The position numbers were made by a program, and so were the translations under genes. Under the pieces are notes generated by a model. The model was not told the origin of the DNA and searched no databases. It saw nothing but the letters and a program-made list of their open reading frames with translations. A stretch of 64,000 nucleotides of DNA from Symbiodinium natans (taxonomy: Eukaryota; Sar; Dinophyceae; Suessiales; Symbiodiniaceae), in NCBI GenBank assembly GCA_905221605.1, contig CAJNDS010002369.1:186001-250000 (forward strand), in the 5' to 3' direction. How positions within the stretch are numbered: the stretch's first letter is position 1; each line of letters opens with the position of its first letter. Shown piece by piece: positions 33,501 to 45,200 of this stretch.

Positions 33501-36500
33501 TGGGCAAAGGGGGGTTGTATTCACAGCCTTGCTTGATAGCTTTTGCCCTCTTGCCGCTTGCCTGTGTGATAACCTACAAGTCTAATATGGGGGTCGGAAG
33601 TCTTACAAAGTACTCCCTTATGGTCCCTTGATAATTGTACTACAATCACCCCCCCAAACCCTATTCCAATTCCTCAGGCGCCTGTATCTTGGTAGCCCAG
33701 TAACCATATTATGATTTGTGTACCCTTTTTTGGGTTGGGGGAACCCATAAACCAAAAAAGGGGTAAAGGGTACCACTGGCCAAGATATAGTACATGATAA
33801 GAAATGGCTATTCGAGTCGGAGTTCTCCCCCTGACTGCCCTGGGAACCCGTGACCACACACCCACCCTGATACTTCAGCCACAGGCCCCAAACCAACCCC
33901 AAAACCCAAAACTGAATCTCTAACCCTATAACGGACCCCTACAAACCTAAACCCAACACAAACCCTAAACCCTAAACCCTGAACCCTAAACCCTAAACCC
34001 TAAACCCTCAACCCCGGCACCGTAAGACCTTGGGGGTAACTTCCTCTCGCTGCTGAGCTGAGAAGCATCGCCCCCACGCGGCATCCGAGCCTAAGTGGGC
34101 CATTGAAACCCTCAATCTTCTTGGGGCATCCCTTCGGAAATACCCTAAACCCTAAGATTTAAACCCCAAACCCCAAACCCTAAACTGTTAGAGAGGCCAT
34201 CAAGTATTCCCCAAGGGCCGAGGAGCATGAGTGCGAAGAAGCCGCCGATCTGAAGCAAACGTGCCTGGAAGTCGGCTTAGGGAACTTGGGCCGGGGGGGG
34301 GGGAAGTTCGTTCGCGGGGATCCGGGCTCTGGGTTTCCCCCAAAACACGTTAAGCACCATGAAACCTACGAGGAAAAGCACCGGGGCTCATGGGTCTGAA
34401 GAAGGAAACGCCCAGGAAAAAGAACAAGAAAAGTCACGACCCTGATCAAGACCTCCCTGGCCCAGCACTCTTTCAGGCTTTGCAGGGGTCTACAGGGCTT
34501 GCTAAAGGCCGCATGTCACTTCGCCACAACGCCTCAAGGACTAAACCCGAACAGCCGCAGGGCGTTAAACTCAAAGCGTCTTGCAGGCAGCGCGCAGACG
34601 ACAACTTCCACCAGTCCCCCAAGAAATCGCACTCAGCGGCCTGCAGGTGAGTTTAGGGCTCAGGCTTTAGGGTTCGTATGATTCTACCAGAGATTACACA
34701 TCTCAATCTCGCGCACGGCTTAGTATCTGGACCTTGGGTCATGTTCTGCTTTTAACGATTTCTCCCCAAGCTCTGGAGAATTTCGGACCACCCGTAAAGT
34801 AAGTGCAGAGCAGCTTCCTTGGACAAGTTTTTGGAGGCCTTGTTTCGTAGATTAATCTTAACCGGAATTTATGTAAAACCCATTCCAGAAACTTCGCGAA
34901 TGTGAAGGTGGAAGTTTAGGCTGGAAGCTTCAGTGTCGGACTTCGAAGAATACTGGATAATAGAACCAAACAGAGCACAACGATATATGACATATTTTAA
35001 AGGTTATGGGTTTAGAGGGTTTTTAGGGTTTACAGGGTTTGCAGGTGTTCATAGGCATAGGCCCTGAAACGTAGGCGAAGGGGGAAACTCGGATCTTGCT
35101 TGTCAACACGCCCTTTCATGCGAATACCGCGAGACATGGTCAATCAGAGCTCAAGGTTAAACTAAGCGCTACTCGGCAATCGCGCTTATGCCTGTCTGCT
35201 GTGTGTACATGTGTACACGTCTGCTCCGGGACGGCTGTACTTCTTGCCGGTAAAACATAGAGCAACCCGACCTGAACCCTGAAACCGGCTTGAGCTCCTA
35301 CACTCCTACACCCTAAACACCCCAAGCCCTGAACCGGCCGAAGCTCCTACACGCTATGGGATTCGAAGGGTTTAGGCTTTGGGGTCAAAGGCTGGTTGCA
35401 GCCCTGCGGCGTAGTCGTCCAGTAGGTACTCTTCAGGGCCCAGCAGCGAGGTAATCTTGTTCCTCCTGAGGCTCATCATGCCGACGAGGGCACCTGGAAG
35501 TGGGGGCCTTGCCCTTTTTGGTTTTCTCCAGGGGGCGGAGAGGGAGGGGGAGGGGCGGGGGAGGGGGAGGGGCGGGGGAGGGGAGGGATGGGGAGGGTTA
35601 AGCGTTTTGTATATTGTTTTTGCCTTGGGTGGCTGTGTATGGGACGTTAGGCCCGCCATAATGGGAGTTGGCCCTTAGTTGAGTCCTCTACCCTACTTGG
35701 GAGTAGACCCTGGAAAGAATGTATACTTGATAGGCATAAGTAGCTACCCCAAACCCTAAACCCTAAACCCTAAACCCTAAACCCTAAACCCTTAACCTAA
35801 ACCCTAAGCCCTAAGCCCTGAACCCTAAACCCTATATAATAGGAATCCAGAACAAAAAAAGGATTAAAGTATAGTACTCCCAAGCCCAGTCTAAGCCCGC
35901 ACCTAGGAAGTACAGGACCGTCGTGACGAAGGGCGCCGTCTCCTGGATCGTTCCGTGCCTTTGCAGCTGAGGGTTTAGGGTTTATAGTTTAGGGTTTAGG
36001 GTTTAGAGTTTAGGTTTCGGGTGGGAAAGCGAAGAACATCGTTCTCATCGGTGGGCCAGAAAGTCACTTCCTTAACCTTATTTTTGCAAACCCTTTAGGT
36101 ACTTTATGGGGGTCCGTATTATATAAGGGAATCCTACTAACTGCCATTGGGGGGACTGTAGTAGGGGTCTAATCCCTAAACCCTAAAACCTAAACCCGAA
36201 GCCCCCGAACCCTAAACCCTAAACCCCCATGTAGAGTCCTATTAACTTCCTCTTCGGCTCCGAGAGGCCAAGCGCCTAACACGGCCAGCAGTCCGCCAAT
36301 GCCCAGCATCTGCGATCCTAAGCTGGCTCAGCAACCATCTTATAGTAAGGGCACCCTTTTTGGGGTTGGTTTAGGGTTTAGGGTTTAGGGTTTAACCCGA
36401 AAAAAAGGCAAAAGGGCAGGCTACCAGGGATCCCAGACTGGCCCAGGCAAGGCGGCGCCACTTCCTGCCCTGCCTGAAATCCTCAGATTCGAGGTTTCCG

Positions 36501-37755
36501 AAAATAGGGGACCCCTAGAATAGACCCCCCTCCCCCCCCAAACAGTAGCATTCCCTTAAGGACCCCAATAAGGTACCCCTAATTTCGGAACCCCCCCCCC
36601 CCCAAGATGTACTTATGCAACGGGGTGGTGAATTATAGAGCAGTTGGTCCTTCCGTCTCTCTACTGACGTAACTGACTTCGAGGCGCTCAATTTGTTTCT
36701 GCCTGAACCTTCCGGCAAGAACCGATCTTCCAGACAAATTCCCATCCTGACACAACAACCCCGACAGGAACCCAAAAAAAAGGTGCCATAATAATTAGAA
36801 CAGGGGTTTTGGGGGCTCCCAGACCATTCTGCCATAGACTCGAGGATGCCAACCAGGGATAGGAGGAACCATCCCATAGTGGGAAGGGCTGCCATGCCAG
36901 TGGAGTTGCGCTTTGAGAAGGGGGATGCCTGGGTGGGCGCGGCGATCATCGCATCGCAATCCGCGCGGAGGTTGTCGAGGGACTTCCTCCGGCCCAGAAT
37001 GGGCGGGGAGTCGCCGACAGTTAGAACTCTCGGCGCAAGGGCTGGTGGTTTTTCCAGGCGTGGCGGCTGGTCCACGGAGATGCAGGAGAAGTCGGAAGAT
37101 TGCTGCGGGTTTTTGGGAACATCTGGGGAGTCGTGGGAGCTTGGCTGGTGGAGGCCGGTCACTTCTATGCGAGGCCTCGGGGATTCTGCGCCGCTTAGGC
37201 ACGGACTCAGCGATTTCTCCGATTTCTCCGGCTCTGTGCCAAAAGTCCTCTTCCTTCGCCCACGGCATAACTCCTGTGCCCTGGCCTGTTCCAGTGTCGT
37301 CAGCATCCCATGCAAAGCGCCGGTAGAAACAGATTGCACCGCTTGAAACCCCATGTCGCGGTTGTCCCGGTCAAGTATGGCTGGAAGTATTCCCGAACTG
37401 CTGTCAGAAGGTCGCCGATGCCGCGCGACGTCTTGCGACCTGCCCTGCGTGATGTCCTGCGACCTGCGCAGAATGTATGTCAAGGGTTTGGCTTAGGGCT
37501 CTTAGAGGGAGTGTAATCAACCTAGACCCCATTGGGGAAGGGCTCCCTACCCACCCCACCCCACCTGCAACTTCCCAGGTAGGAATCTGAGCGCATAGTC
37601 TTAAGCGCATTCTCAATCCTCGCCAAGGATGCCTTGAACCCCCGAAACTCTGACATCTGCTCATTCACGTGCTCGAGTGTCATGACAACATACTCCATGT
37701 GTCGAAGCGTTTCCGCTGCCACCGACAGGTTCTCGGTGCCGTCCTCACTTTCCAT
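30542..37755 (-). CDS. polytopic membrane protein, copy 1 (paralogue of 47.5-41.9 kb gene)
   Basis: Same protein family and exon order as the nested copy. Placed exons: 37755-37565, 37463-36842, 36481-36438 joined to 36327-36250, about 35960-35905, 35508-35395, about 34640-34590, 34262-34227 joined to 34090-34030, 33150-33075, 33019-32878, 32785-32363 and 30624-30542 (TGA). The 622-nt second exon is uninterrupted where copy 2 has two introns. Conserved blocks: [110 protein letters not shown] and [15 protein letters not shown]. The last intron (32362-30625) is swollen to 1.7 kb by satellite DNA. It also contains two short open islands (31255-31330, 31056-31130), which may be foreign exons or relics. 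About 10 kb separates equivalent points of the two copies. Confidence 0.75.
31056..31330 (-). CDS. two open islands inside the last intron of membrane gene copy 1
   Basis: 31330-31255: STALALLDGQSTPFPDKEIS. 31130-31056: NLHFLFWRFHDDVEEGFTQ. Both read like protein, yet the paralogous intron at 42.1-42.25 kb has nothing comparable. The flanking exons join in phase without them, so they are probably foreign or relic exons. Confidence 0.35.
31365..32215 (+). repeat. AAACCAAAC satellite derived from CCCTAAA
   Basis: Starts with a CCCCTAA heptamer run (31368-31445), then units of AAACCAAACAAACCCT. A first higher-order unit (about 54 bp, with GCCCGGGCC) repeats four times. A second (about 58 bp, with ACCCCAAACCCCAAACC) repeats five times. 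This is a layered tandem structure inside the last intron of membrane gene copy 1. Confidence 0.85.
33400..33860 (-). CDS. islands within membrane gene copy 1
   Basis: 33855-33790: VTGSQGSQGENSDSNSHFL. 33575-33505: VITQASGKRAKAIKQGCEY. 33500-33435: LFGACTLHVAESRDSAPIN, ending at donor GTGAGT. In the corresponding part of copy 2 (44480-44625) the readings are [12 protein letters not shown] with donor GTGAGT, and [17 protein letters not shown]. Copy assignment is uncertain. Confidence 0.35.
33688..33784. mobile_element. family A element
   Basis: Inverted ends TATCTTGGTAGCCCAGT and CCACTGGCCAAGATA, core TGTACCCTTTTTTGGG. It lies in an intron of membrane gene copy 1. Confidence 0.6.
34091..34226 (-). 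mobile_element. 136-bp GC-AG intron unique to membrane gene copy 1
   Basis: Flanked by GCTC direct repeats (34226-34223, 34090-34087) and containing degenerate CCCTAAA repeats. Copy 2 at 44.06-44.1 kb reads through ([13 protein letters not shown]). Removing the intron from copy 1 gives FFALMLGCRVGAM. Confidence 0.8.
34640..35330 (-). CDS. weak islands within membrane gene copy 1
   Basis: 34800-34730: VVRNSPELGEKSLKAEHD. 34960-34890: SSKSDTEASSLNFHLHIRE. 35325-35140: a 60-codon frame with TCTHVHTADRHKRDCRV. Composition is less convincing than the neighbouring conserved exons. Probably intronic. Confidence 0.2.
36328..36437. mobile_element. family A introner inserted in coding sequence of membrane gene copy 1
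   Basis: 110-bp element with internal TTTAGGG repeats and family A ends, flanked by direct repeats CTGGC (36323-36327 and 36438-36442). On minus it interrupts the codons between RRLAWA and SLGSQMLG. The paralogue at 45.6-45.65 kb reads straight through the same point ([12 protein letters not shown]). Removing a GC-AG intron restores the frame exactly. Confidence 0.85.
36493..36605. mobile_element. family C element in membrane gene copy 1
   Basis: Ends TTTCCGAAAATAGGGGACCC and GGTACCCCTAATTTCGGAA are inverted repeats. Directly upstream (minus) of the exon at 36481, so intronic. Confidence 0.62.
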
Positions 37756-37990
37756 AGCTGGCGAAGCGGCTTCGACAGAGAACCGAAAATTCTAAGTTTC
37801 CTGCCAGGCCGAGAGCGAGTGCGGTGGGGAACAAAATGCCCCACAACCCAGGCGTCACAAAAAGGCCCGTAACTTGGAAACCTGAACCCTAAACCCGATA
37901 AGCCCCAAACAGCCCCTGCAATTTGCATGTGCGAGCTCGCAAAAAGCCCCTGTGGCCGGCTCTGGGCTGTTGTTGTGCGGAGGGTTGTTG

Positions 37991-38100
37991 TCTAGACCCG
38001 GGAGTAACCAATGTACCCTTTTTGGTTTTAAGGGGATTGTAAGGGAACCCCCAACCCCAAAAACAAGGAAAACAATGGCCTACTCCCGGTCCTAGTTGTT
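37991..38100. mobile_element. family A element downstream of OTU1
   Basis: Ends CTAGACCCGGGAGTAACC and CTACTCCCGGTCCTAG are inverted repeats. The core GTACCCTTTTTGGTTTTAAG is shared. It lies between the OTU1 stop and the start of membrane gene copy 1. Confidence 0.62.
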
Positions 38101-38269
38101 GATGAGGGTGATTTGCTGTTGTTTCTATATTCTCAGAAAATCACGATCGTTACGAATACAGTTCTGATTATGATTGCAGTGGTAAAGTGAAATCAATATA
38201 GTGATATAGCAGTATTAGAATGATAAACATATTGATACATATACATACATGCATAGTGTCAGTCTTGAT

Positions 38270-38400
38270 TTCGTTTACCTCCTCGATGTATTGTAGAACA
38301 TAATATATATACATATATATGTATATATGTATATATGTATATATATATGTATGTATATATATACATATACTACATGCTAGACTGGGTTAGACATTGTGAT
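38270..38400. repeat. TA-rich microsatellite
   Basis: Runs of (TA)n with ATAC/GTAT interruptions between the OTU1 and membrane copy 1 regions. Similar tracts at 3935-4040, 8595-8660, 27490-27530, 32300-32350 and 55540-55570. Confidence 0.8.
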
Positions 38401-38518
38401 TTTATAAGTATATTGCATATTCAAATGCGTTTAGGGTTAAGGGTTTAGGGTTTAGGTACATTGCCGGAAGCATCGTGCGTGCTACTCGAACATGAATATC
38501 GGAAGCAGGCGAACAATG

Positions 38519-39235
38519 TCAAACAATTGGCAAGACGACTGCCCCCGCGTCCCAGCCAGTCCCAGCGACGTCCGACGACCAACACGAGGTCACACACACA
38601 CACACATCTGGACAGGCGCCGTTGAAAGCCTCTGACAAGAAATTTCCAGGTGCATTTAAGGGATCTCTGTCTTCAAACCACCCGAATCTGGGGCAGACAT
38701 CAAGCCGCACAGAAAAGCCCTGCAGGCCCTTTAACTTCACCGACTGGCTCTCAACGTGTTAGTCGGGGGATGCGTGCGAACAATCTCACAAACACATATG
38801 TTTTGCAATTTGGATTAGTCTCCGCCTTGGAAAAACTCCGCCGCGTTCAGACAATGGTGCTCATTACTGACCTTTGGCTTGGCCGAGCCCGAACTGCCCG
38901 CACCGGCAGCACGTTGGGGATTGCGGCATCATATTCACATGGCATGGCGTGATGGTGAAGCTGCTTGTAAGTGGGGGAGCACTAAGAGCTTTATAGGTTC
39001 AGACATAGAGCTTGGCTCTCTGGCTTTAGGACATGCTGTGCACTCCATTTTTGCTGTCGCAGCCGAGCGCTGCAAGACTGTAACTCTTGAGAGTCCACGT
39101 CATGCGTCACGGTACATGCCAAGATGGAAAGGCCAACTGGCAACAGGAGCAGTGTAGTGGATCCATTTGAGGAAGCTGCTTTTCCAGTGCTGCGACTTCG
39201 CAACCACGGGCGACGTGTGGGCTCGGCTCAGCTTA
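38519..39235 (-). CDS. exon islands between OTU1 stop and membrane gene copy 1
   Basis: 39235-39110: CEVAALEKQLPQMDPLHCS. 39110-38992: SQELQSCSARLRQQKWSAQ. 38735-38519: FSVRLDVCPRFGWFEDRDP, NFLSEAFNGACPDVCVCV. The plus strand at 38770-38950 is also open with LVSALEKLRRVQTMVLITD. A short gene between OTU1 and copy 1 or a 3' UTR is possible. Confidence 0.35.
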
Positions 39236-39275
39236 CCATTTTGCCCATCCAACAGTGGCTCTCCCGGTGCAGGCG

Positions 39276-42200
39276 CTAGTACTCGGCAAAATTTGTGTGC
39301 CCACTGGCCTGTCGGGATGGGGCGTGGACTCTACCAGGCCGTGGATCCTGCATGCTACACTCACTGGAATTAGGGTTTAGGGTTTAGGGTTTAGGGTTTA
39401 AGGTTCAGGGTTGCCATTTCTCGCCCAGTCCCTGAACACCATCTTACCTCTGCCTATCCCTAGTGGCCCAGCCCCGTGCGTCCGACATCGTCCAAAGCTG
39501 CTGTCTAGTCCAGCCTACAACTTCCTCGGAATCCCCAAAGCCCCAGGAAAGGAACTCTAAACCAAGAAGGCACAAATGGCTTCGGCCTTCGCGTGCTCCA
39601 CGGCATCTGCCTGCCCGACCAAGCCTTTCTGGCAGACCAGACAGCGCAAGGTGAAGTGGGCAGTGTCGGTGAAGTTACCTGGGTTTAGGGTTTAATCGAC
39701 CACTCTGCGGACAGCGGTGGCACGAGGTCCATTGTGAAGTCGGGATGGCCATAACATGTGGCACGCCGGGCCGTTTTGAATCTTAAGGGGTGCACCACTA
39801 AACATGCTCACTTCTGTGCCGTGCATTCCAGGCACATGTTTCAATCCGGAGAACATGTCACAGGTGCATGGCGAGGAAGGCAACTGGGTGCGGAACGCCC
39901 GTAAGCCTCTCATCTACAGGGTTTAGGGTTTAGGAGATCCTGATTACGAAAATCTTCAACCGCCCCAAGCCCCATTCACCAATCTCAGATCAGGTGGCGG
40001 CTGTTGTTCGCCACCTCACACAGGAGAAGCAGCCGCTGATGGTAAACTTCTACATGCTCCACATGTCGACCTGGTATGTGACGCCATGCGCATCTAGCCA
40101 ACACTCACACCGTGCCTCGGCATGCACGCTGCACTATCAGCATGCTTCAGTTTTGCGGCACGTCCTGATGCCTAGCTTCAACTATAAATGAACATGGCTC
40201 CCCGAGCTGCACGGCTTCGGGCAGCCCGCAAAATGACTATGGGTGACCAAGGGTGTTTCTTTTGGGTTCCCTCGATCCCCTTTCATGTCAGCAGTTTGCT
40301 GTCAGCAATGGCGAACTGAGGTCGTTTCACCATGGAGATATATTGCCTACTGGCAGATGTTGAACCTCTTTTGTCAGGTTGGAATAAACCCATAGCACGT
40401 CTAAGCGCTAAGCTTCCTAAATTGTGTTATAGCTCATTCCTGGAGGTCCACAGGTCCGCCCTGAAGGATTTGTCGGCCAAAGCGGCGTCACCGCCACGAA
40501 GTGCTTTGCACTCGTGAAGCAGGCCTGTTGTGGTTCGACGTCCGCAAATCAGCGGAGCCTGTGCCACCAGAGGAATAACAATTCTAGCAGCAACGCACGG
40601 GTCGACGATGTCAATTCCACTTGGTTCGCAACTGCAAGCAGAGAGACTTAAGCCCCACCTCAAACCTTATGACCCCCCATACGCCCCGAAGGTCCTAAGC
40701 CCCGTAAGCCCAAACAGGCCTATGAGCTCAGCTGAATCAGCCTCAAAGCTGATCTGCTCTGCCCTAAGAACTCCCAATCTTAAACACAACACACATGAAG
40801 CCTTCAACCATCATCCCGCAGCGACCGCCTCCATCAAGTGAAACACTCCAACTGCATGAAGCTGCGGTTATAACTGCTTATAAGCACGTTATGCAGTCTA
40901 AAGGTCGGGTTTAGGTTTATTCAGGCTTGTTACGCAGCTTCTTGCAACTCTTCTCGGAGGAAGATGGAAGTTTCAGGTGGGACTACGCAATTCCGGTAGT
41001 TCAAAAATGGGTACTTCACAAGGGACTACATGAACCCCAACAGTTTATGGCCCATGTACAAAGATAAGTAATATATATATATAAATAATAATAATAAGAA
41101 GAAGAAGAAGGATAACAATAATCACAATAATAAAAACAAGAATAGTAATAATAAACATAATTATAAGTATAAATATAATTATAACTATACTAATAATAAA
41201 TTTTATTGCTGTTAATATTACTATGATTATGATTATGATTATTATTGTGATTATGGTTATGAATAATATTAATATTAATATGATTATGGTTATGATCATT
41301 ATTATCTGTCATGATTACCAGATATAAAAAAAACCCTTGTAACACTGGGTTAACCCTAAGGGGTTCTGAGCTTAATCTTAAGAAGGGAAAGGTCGGTGCA
41401 GCCGCATGGCGTGAACGCGGACCGTGGGTTTTTCTCGAGGCCTGCATAGGGTATAGGGTTTAGGGTTTAGGGTTTAGGGTTTAGGGTTTAGCGTTTTTGG
41501 ACGCACATCGCGCTCTCGCCTAGGCGTGGGCAAGGCTGTTGCGTGGGGTCTACGCAGGCGCAGTAGTAGCCTAGGATATATCATCCCGATTCCAGGGCTC
41601 ATGTCGTCCCAAATGGTTAAAAATCTGGCGAACAATGGGAAGATTCGGAAGAGCAGGCGGGCTCTGCCCCAGCCCTTCACAGAAATCACTCGCTTCCACT
41701 CCTACTTCAGAGGGTGGTGCAAGAATCTCCTAAACCCTTCACCCTAAACCCTAAGCCCTAAACCCTAAACCCTAAAACCCCCAACATACTGTGGTGCAAA
41801 AGGCGCACGTTTAAAATCCCAAGCACAGTTAGGTCCATCAGGCCACTGGGCCTCCGTGGCCTGCGAAGTCGGAATCAGTTCCTAGGTTGCCCAGTAACCA
41901 CGGTTTAGGGTTTAGGGTTTAGGGTTTAGGGTTTAGGGTTTAGGGTTTGGGGTTTAGGGTGTTTAAAGGGGGTTATAGGGGAACCTAGAGCCCCCAAAAA
42001 GGGAATAAGGGCTCTACTGGGCATCCTAGGTTCCAAAGTTTGGCAAGGAAGCCGAAGGTACCCGCCGCAAAGTAGTAGCTGAGCTTCTGCACATTTGAGG
42101 CCGTGACGCCTCAACAAAAATCTGGCTGCTTTTCTTCCGGTTTCGGGCCTACAGGGCTTCCTAGGGTTTAGGTTTTTTTCGGTCCTCTTGCGCTCAAAAA

Positions 42201-45200
42201 GAGGTCCTTGTAGATTCGAGGGCTTCTGCCTTTATGTGGCTTGGGGGGCTCCAGGGTTGCTCTCCAAGATGCGAATCCCCCGAAGGTAGAACCCTGCGCG
42301 GCTGTGCAGGATGTACCTCAACCATGGTTCGGATGGAATTTGAAAATTGAAACTTCTATTCCTTATTGAGTTTAAGTACCCTTAGCAATGTAAAAATGTT
42401 ACCCCACTATGACAAAGGTACTGGACCACATATTGTCGCGATTCATCGAGAACTGCGCAGTCATCAAACGACCAGGAATTCACTAAGGGCACCGGTCGAT
42501 CGACCTTTTCAGTGACTGCCGCGGCGCTCGACAGGACGTAGAGGAAGAGGAGTACAGGAGAGTACACCCACCCCATCCACATCAGGACATCCAGCATAGA
42601 CTCTCTCTCCTCAGACAGAGTCAGCGAGACGACCTGGTACGCAAACGTGATCACGGCAGCCATGCAGGAGGACGCCAACAGCATCAAAAAGTCACTGAGT
42701 TTGCAGGAGACTTGTCGAAGAGTGGCTTGGACAACATTCCAGCTCATCACCGCTGCCTCCATGTCACCTCAGGACTATCGAACTGCGGGGCTTCTCGTGC
42801 GGGAGATACTTAGGACCTGAGAACATCTGCCATTGAGCCAAGCACCTGTGCTGAAACAGCGCACGGCAAAGCTGTCCACTGCTAGCTCCAACCCTGCAGT
42901 TATGTGGAACACGCAGTAGCAAGCTGTGCAGTAGCACAAAGCCATGCCGGTGAAGGCAACCAGCTTCGCGACTTCAAACTCACACACCACCTGCAGGGCG
43001 TTCAGGCGTCAAGTGCTGTCGTCTCCTGCAAGCCTACGGCCTTGTAAGTTTGTAAGGCTAAGCCCTAACCCTAAACCCTAAACCCTAAACCCCAGGAACC
43101 CTAAACCGCAAGACTTGGAAAGTCGAAAGTACGACGCCGTGGTTTGTACCCAGAAGCCTCAGCCAGCTTCCCATACACTGCCTTCGGAGTCAGGAACCTG
43201 GCTGTCGTTGGAGTTTAGACAAGGTTTAGGGTTTAGGGTTTAGGGTTTTAGGGTTGAGGGTTGAGGGTTTAGGGTTTGGGGTTTTTGGTTCAGGGTTTAG
43301 GGTTTAGGCTAGAGTTTGAGGTTCTGGGAGCTGAGGACTTGGGTTTCTCCACTTTGAGGCTTCCAAGTTTAGCCGTCCCCAGCAATGGTACCTCGGCGGG
43401 GGGCTCATGAAGGGTGCACATGAATCCCTAAACCCTAAACCCTAAACCCTGAACCCGGAGAGTCGATCTGAAAAAAAGGCTCCCCTAAGCCCTAACCCTA
43501 AACTTCCCTAAGCCCTAAGCCCAAAACCTTCCTTTCCAGCCAACAAGGCAAAGGGAGCTGCCAAACGCAACATGCGTCTGAACAGAACGGCGGACATGTG
43601 TCACGGATCTGTTGGGATGTTTCCCCTTATACTAACAGTCCTTACTAGGGATTATAGTACCTCCCCTATCATCAAATCCCCAAAACTTGGGATGTTCGCA
43701 TTATAGTCCCCCCCCCCCCCTCCCCTTACTCGAATTCCGGATAACAGTCCTTAATAGGGATTATAGTACGCCCCCCCCCCCCCCCCCCCCGACTATAATC
43801 CCGATGAAGGACTGTCAATATAAGGGGAACATCCCAACGCTTCTGGGCTTTTGGGGGTTCAATGCCTTGACCCTGCAAGCTTTCTCTTGTCTGCGCCATA
43901 GCTGGGTCGGTTTAGGGTTTAGGGTTTAGGGTTTAAGGTTTAGGGTTTAGGGTTTAGGGTTTAGGGTTCAGAGAACCTACAAATCTACAACTAAGCCTAC
44001 CAAGAAGGGATGATTCTGGAGAAACGCCCTTGAATCCCCCCGTGCCGAGATGCATCGCCCCGAGGCGGCAGCCAAGCATGAAAGCGAAGAAACCGGCGAT
44101 CTGAAGCAAGCGCACCTTCAAAGAGGTCTAGGGTTTAGGGTTTAGAGATAGGGTTTTGGGGTTTTGGGTAACTTCAGGAGCTCCCAGGTTGGCGACCTCC
44201 CTGGCAGTACCCCTACATAGCCTTTATTCTTGGGGGAACCTAGAGGGGTTGTCGGTGGGAGGGGTAGTATAGCGGGTAGTAGGGGATCCCATGAGGATTC
44301 TGAAGCTCTCTTTGGGCGTGACTTTCGGGTCTTCGGGCTTGTTCTACCGAAGTCTATCTGAAGCGGCCAGGCCTCGGAGCCCTAAATCCTGAACCTTTAG
44401 GGTTTAGGGTTTAGGGTTTAGGGTTTAGGGTTTAGGGTTTAGGGTTTAGGGTTTAGGGTTTAGGGGCCTTGTGCTAGGGGGCCACATCGTCTGGTGCAGG
44501 GAGCACATCACAAGAGCCGCGTGAGGCTGGATCTGTGTTTTCGGTATCCCCAAAGGACACACAGGATGTACACTCACCAAGAAACGAACCCAACATACAA
44601 ACAATCGCAAAGACCCTACCTCATGGGAGTTTACGAAAATAGGGGACCCCCCAATGTAGACCCCAAATAGTGTGATCCCCTTATAGTAATAATAAGGCCC
44701 CCAATAAGGTACCCCTAGTTTCGGAAACACCCATATGGTACTATAAACCCAGGCATCTTCCCTAAACCCTAAACCCTAAACCCTAAACCCTAAACCCTAA
44801 ACCCTAAACTTGCAGGCAGCTCACGGAGGACAGCTTCCGCCAGTCCTCCAAAAAGTCGCATTCATCTGCCTGCGCTCCAACTGTATAGGGTTCAGGGTTT
44901 AGGGTTTAGGGTTTAGGGTTTCGGGTTCAGGGTTTAGGGTTTAGGGTTCAGGGTTTAGGTTTTGGGGTTTATACAACTTATAGGGGTATAGGGTTCTGCG
45001 TCAGCGAACCGGTCTCCAGGCGGAGCAGGTTTTGGGGGCACATCCCCCCAACGCAAACCCTGGCAATGGAAGGTTTCGATCATTTCAGAGACCATGATCC
45101 AGCATTTGGCGGGTTTAGGGTTTAGGGTTTAGGACTTAACTAACCCCTCGTCCCTTGCTAAACCCCTAGAACCGAAGCCCCGCTCGAGGAGCTTTGGGGG

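Noticed and set aside
36846-37346. Plus-strand open frame of 166 codons, with a similar one at 46019-46522
   Set aside because: It is the antisense of the Ser/Pro-rich exon of the membrane paralogues, whose minus-strand frame is conserved between the two copies with in-phase exon junctions.
41045-41447. Ile-rich or His/Asn-rich open frames
   Set aside because: Low-complexity AT tract, not protein-like.
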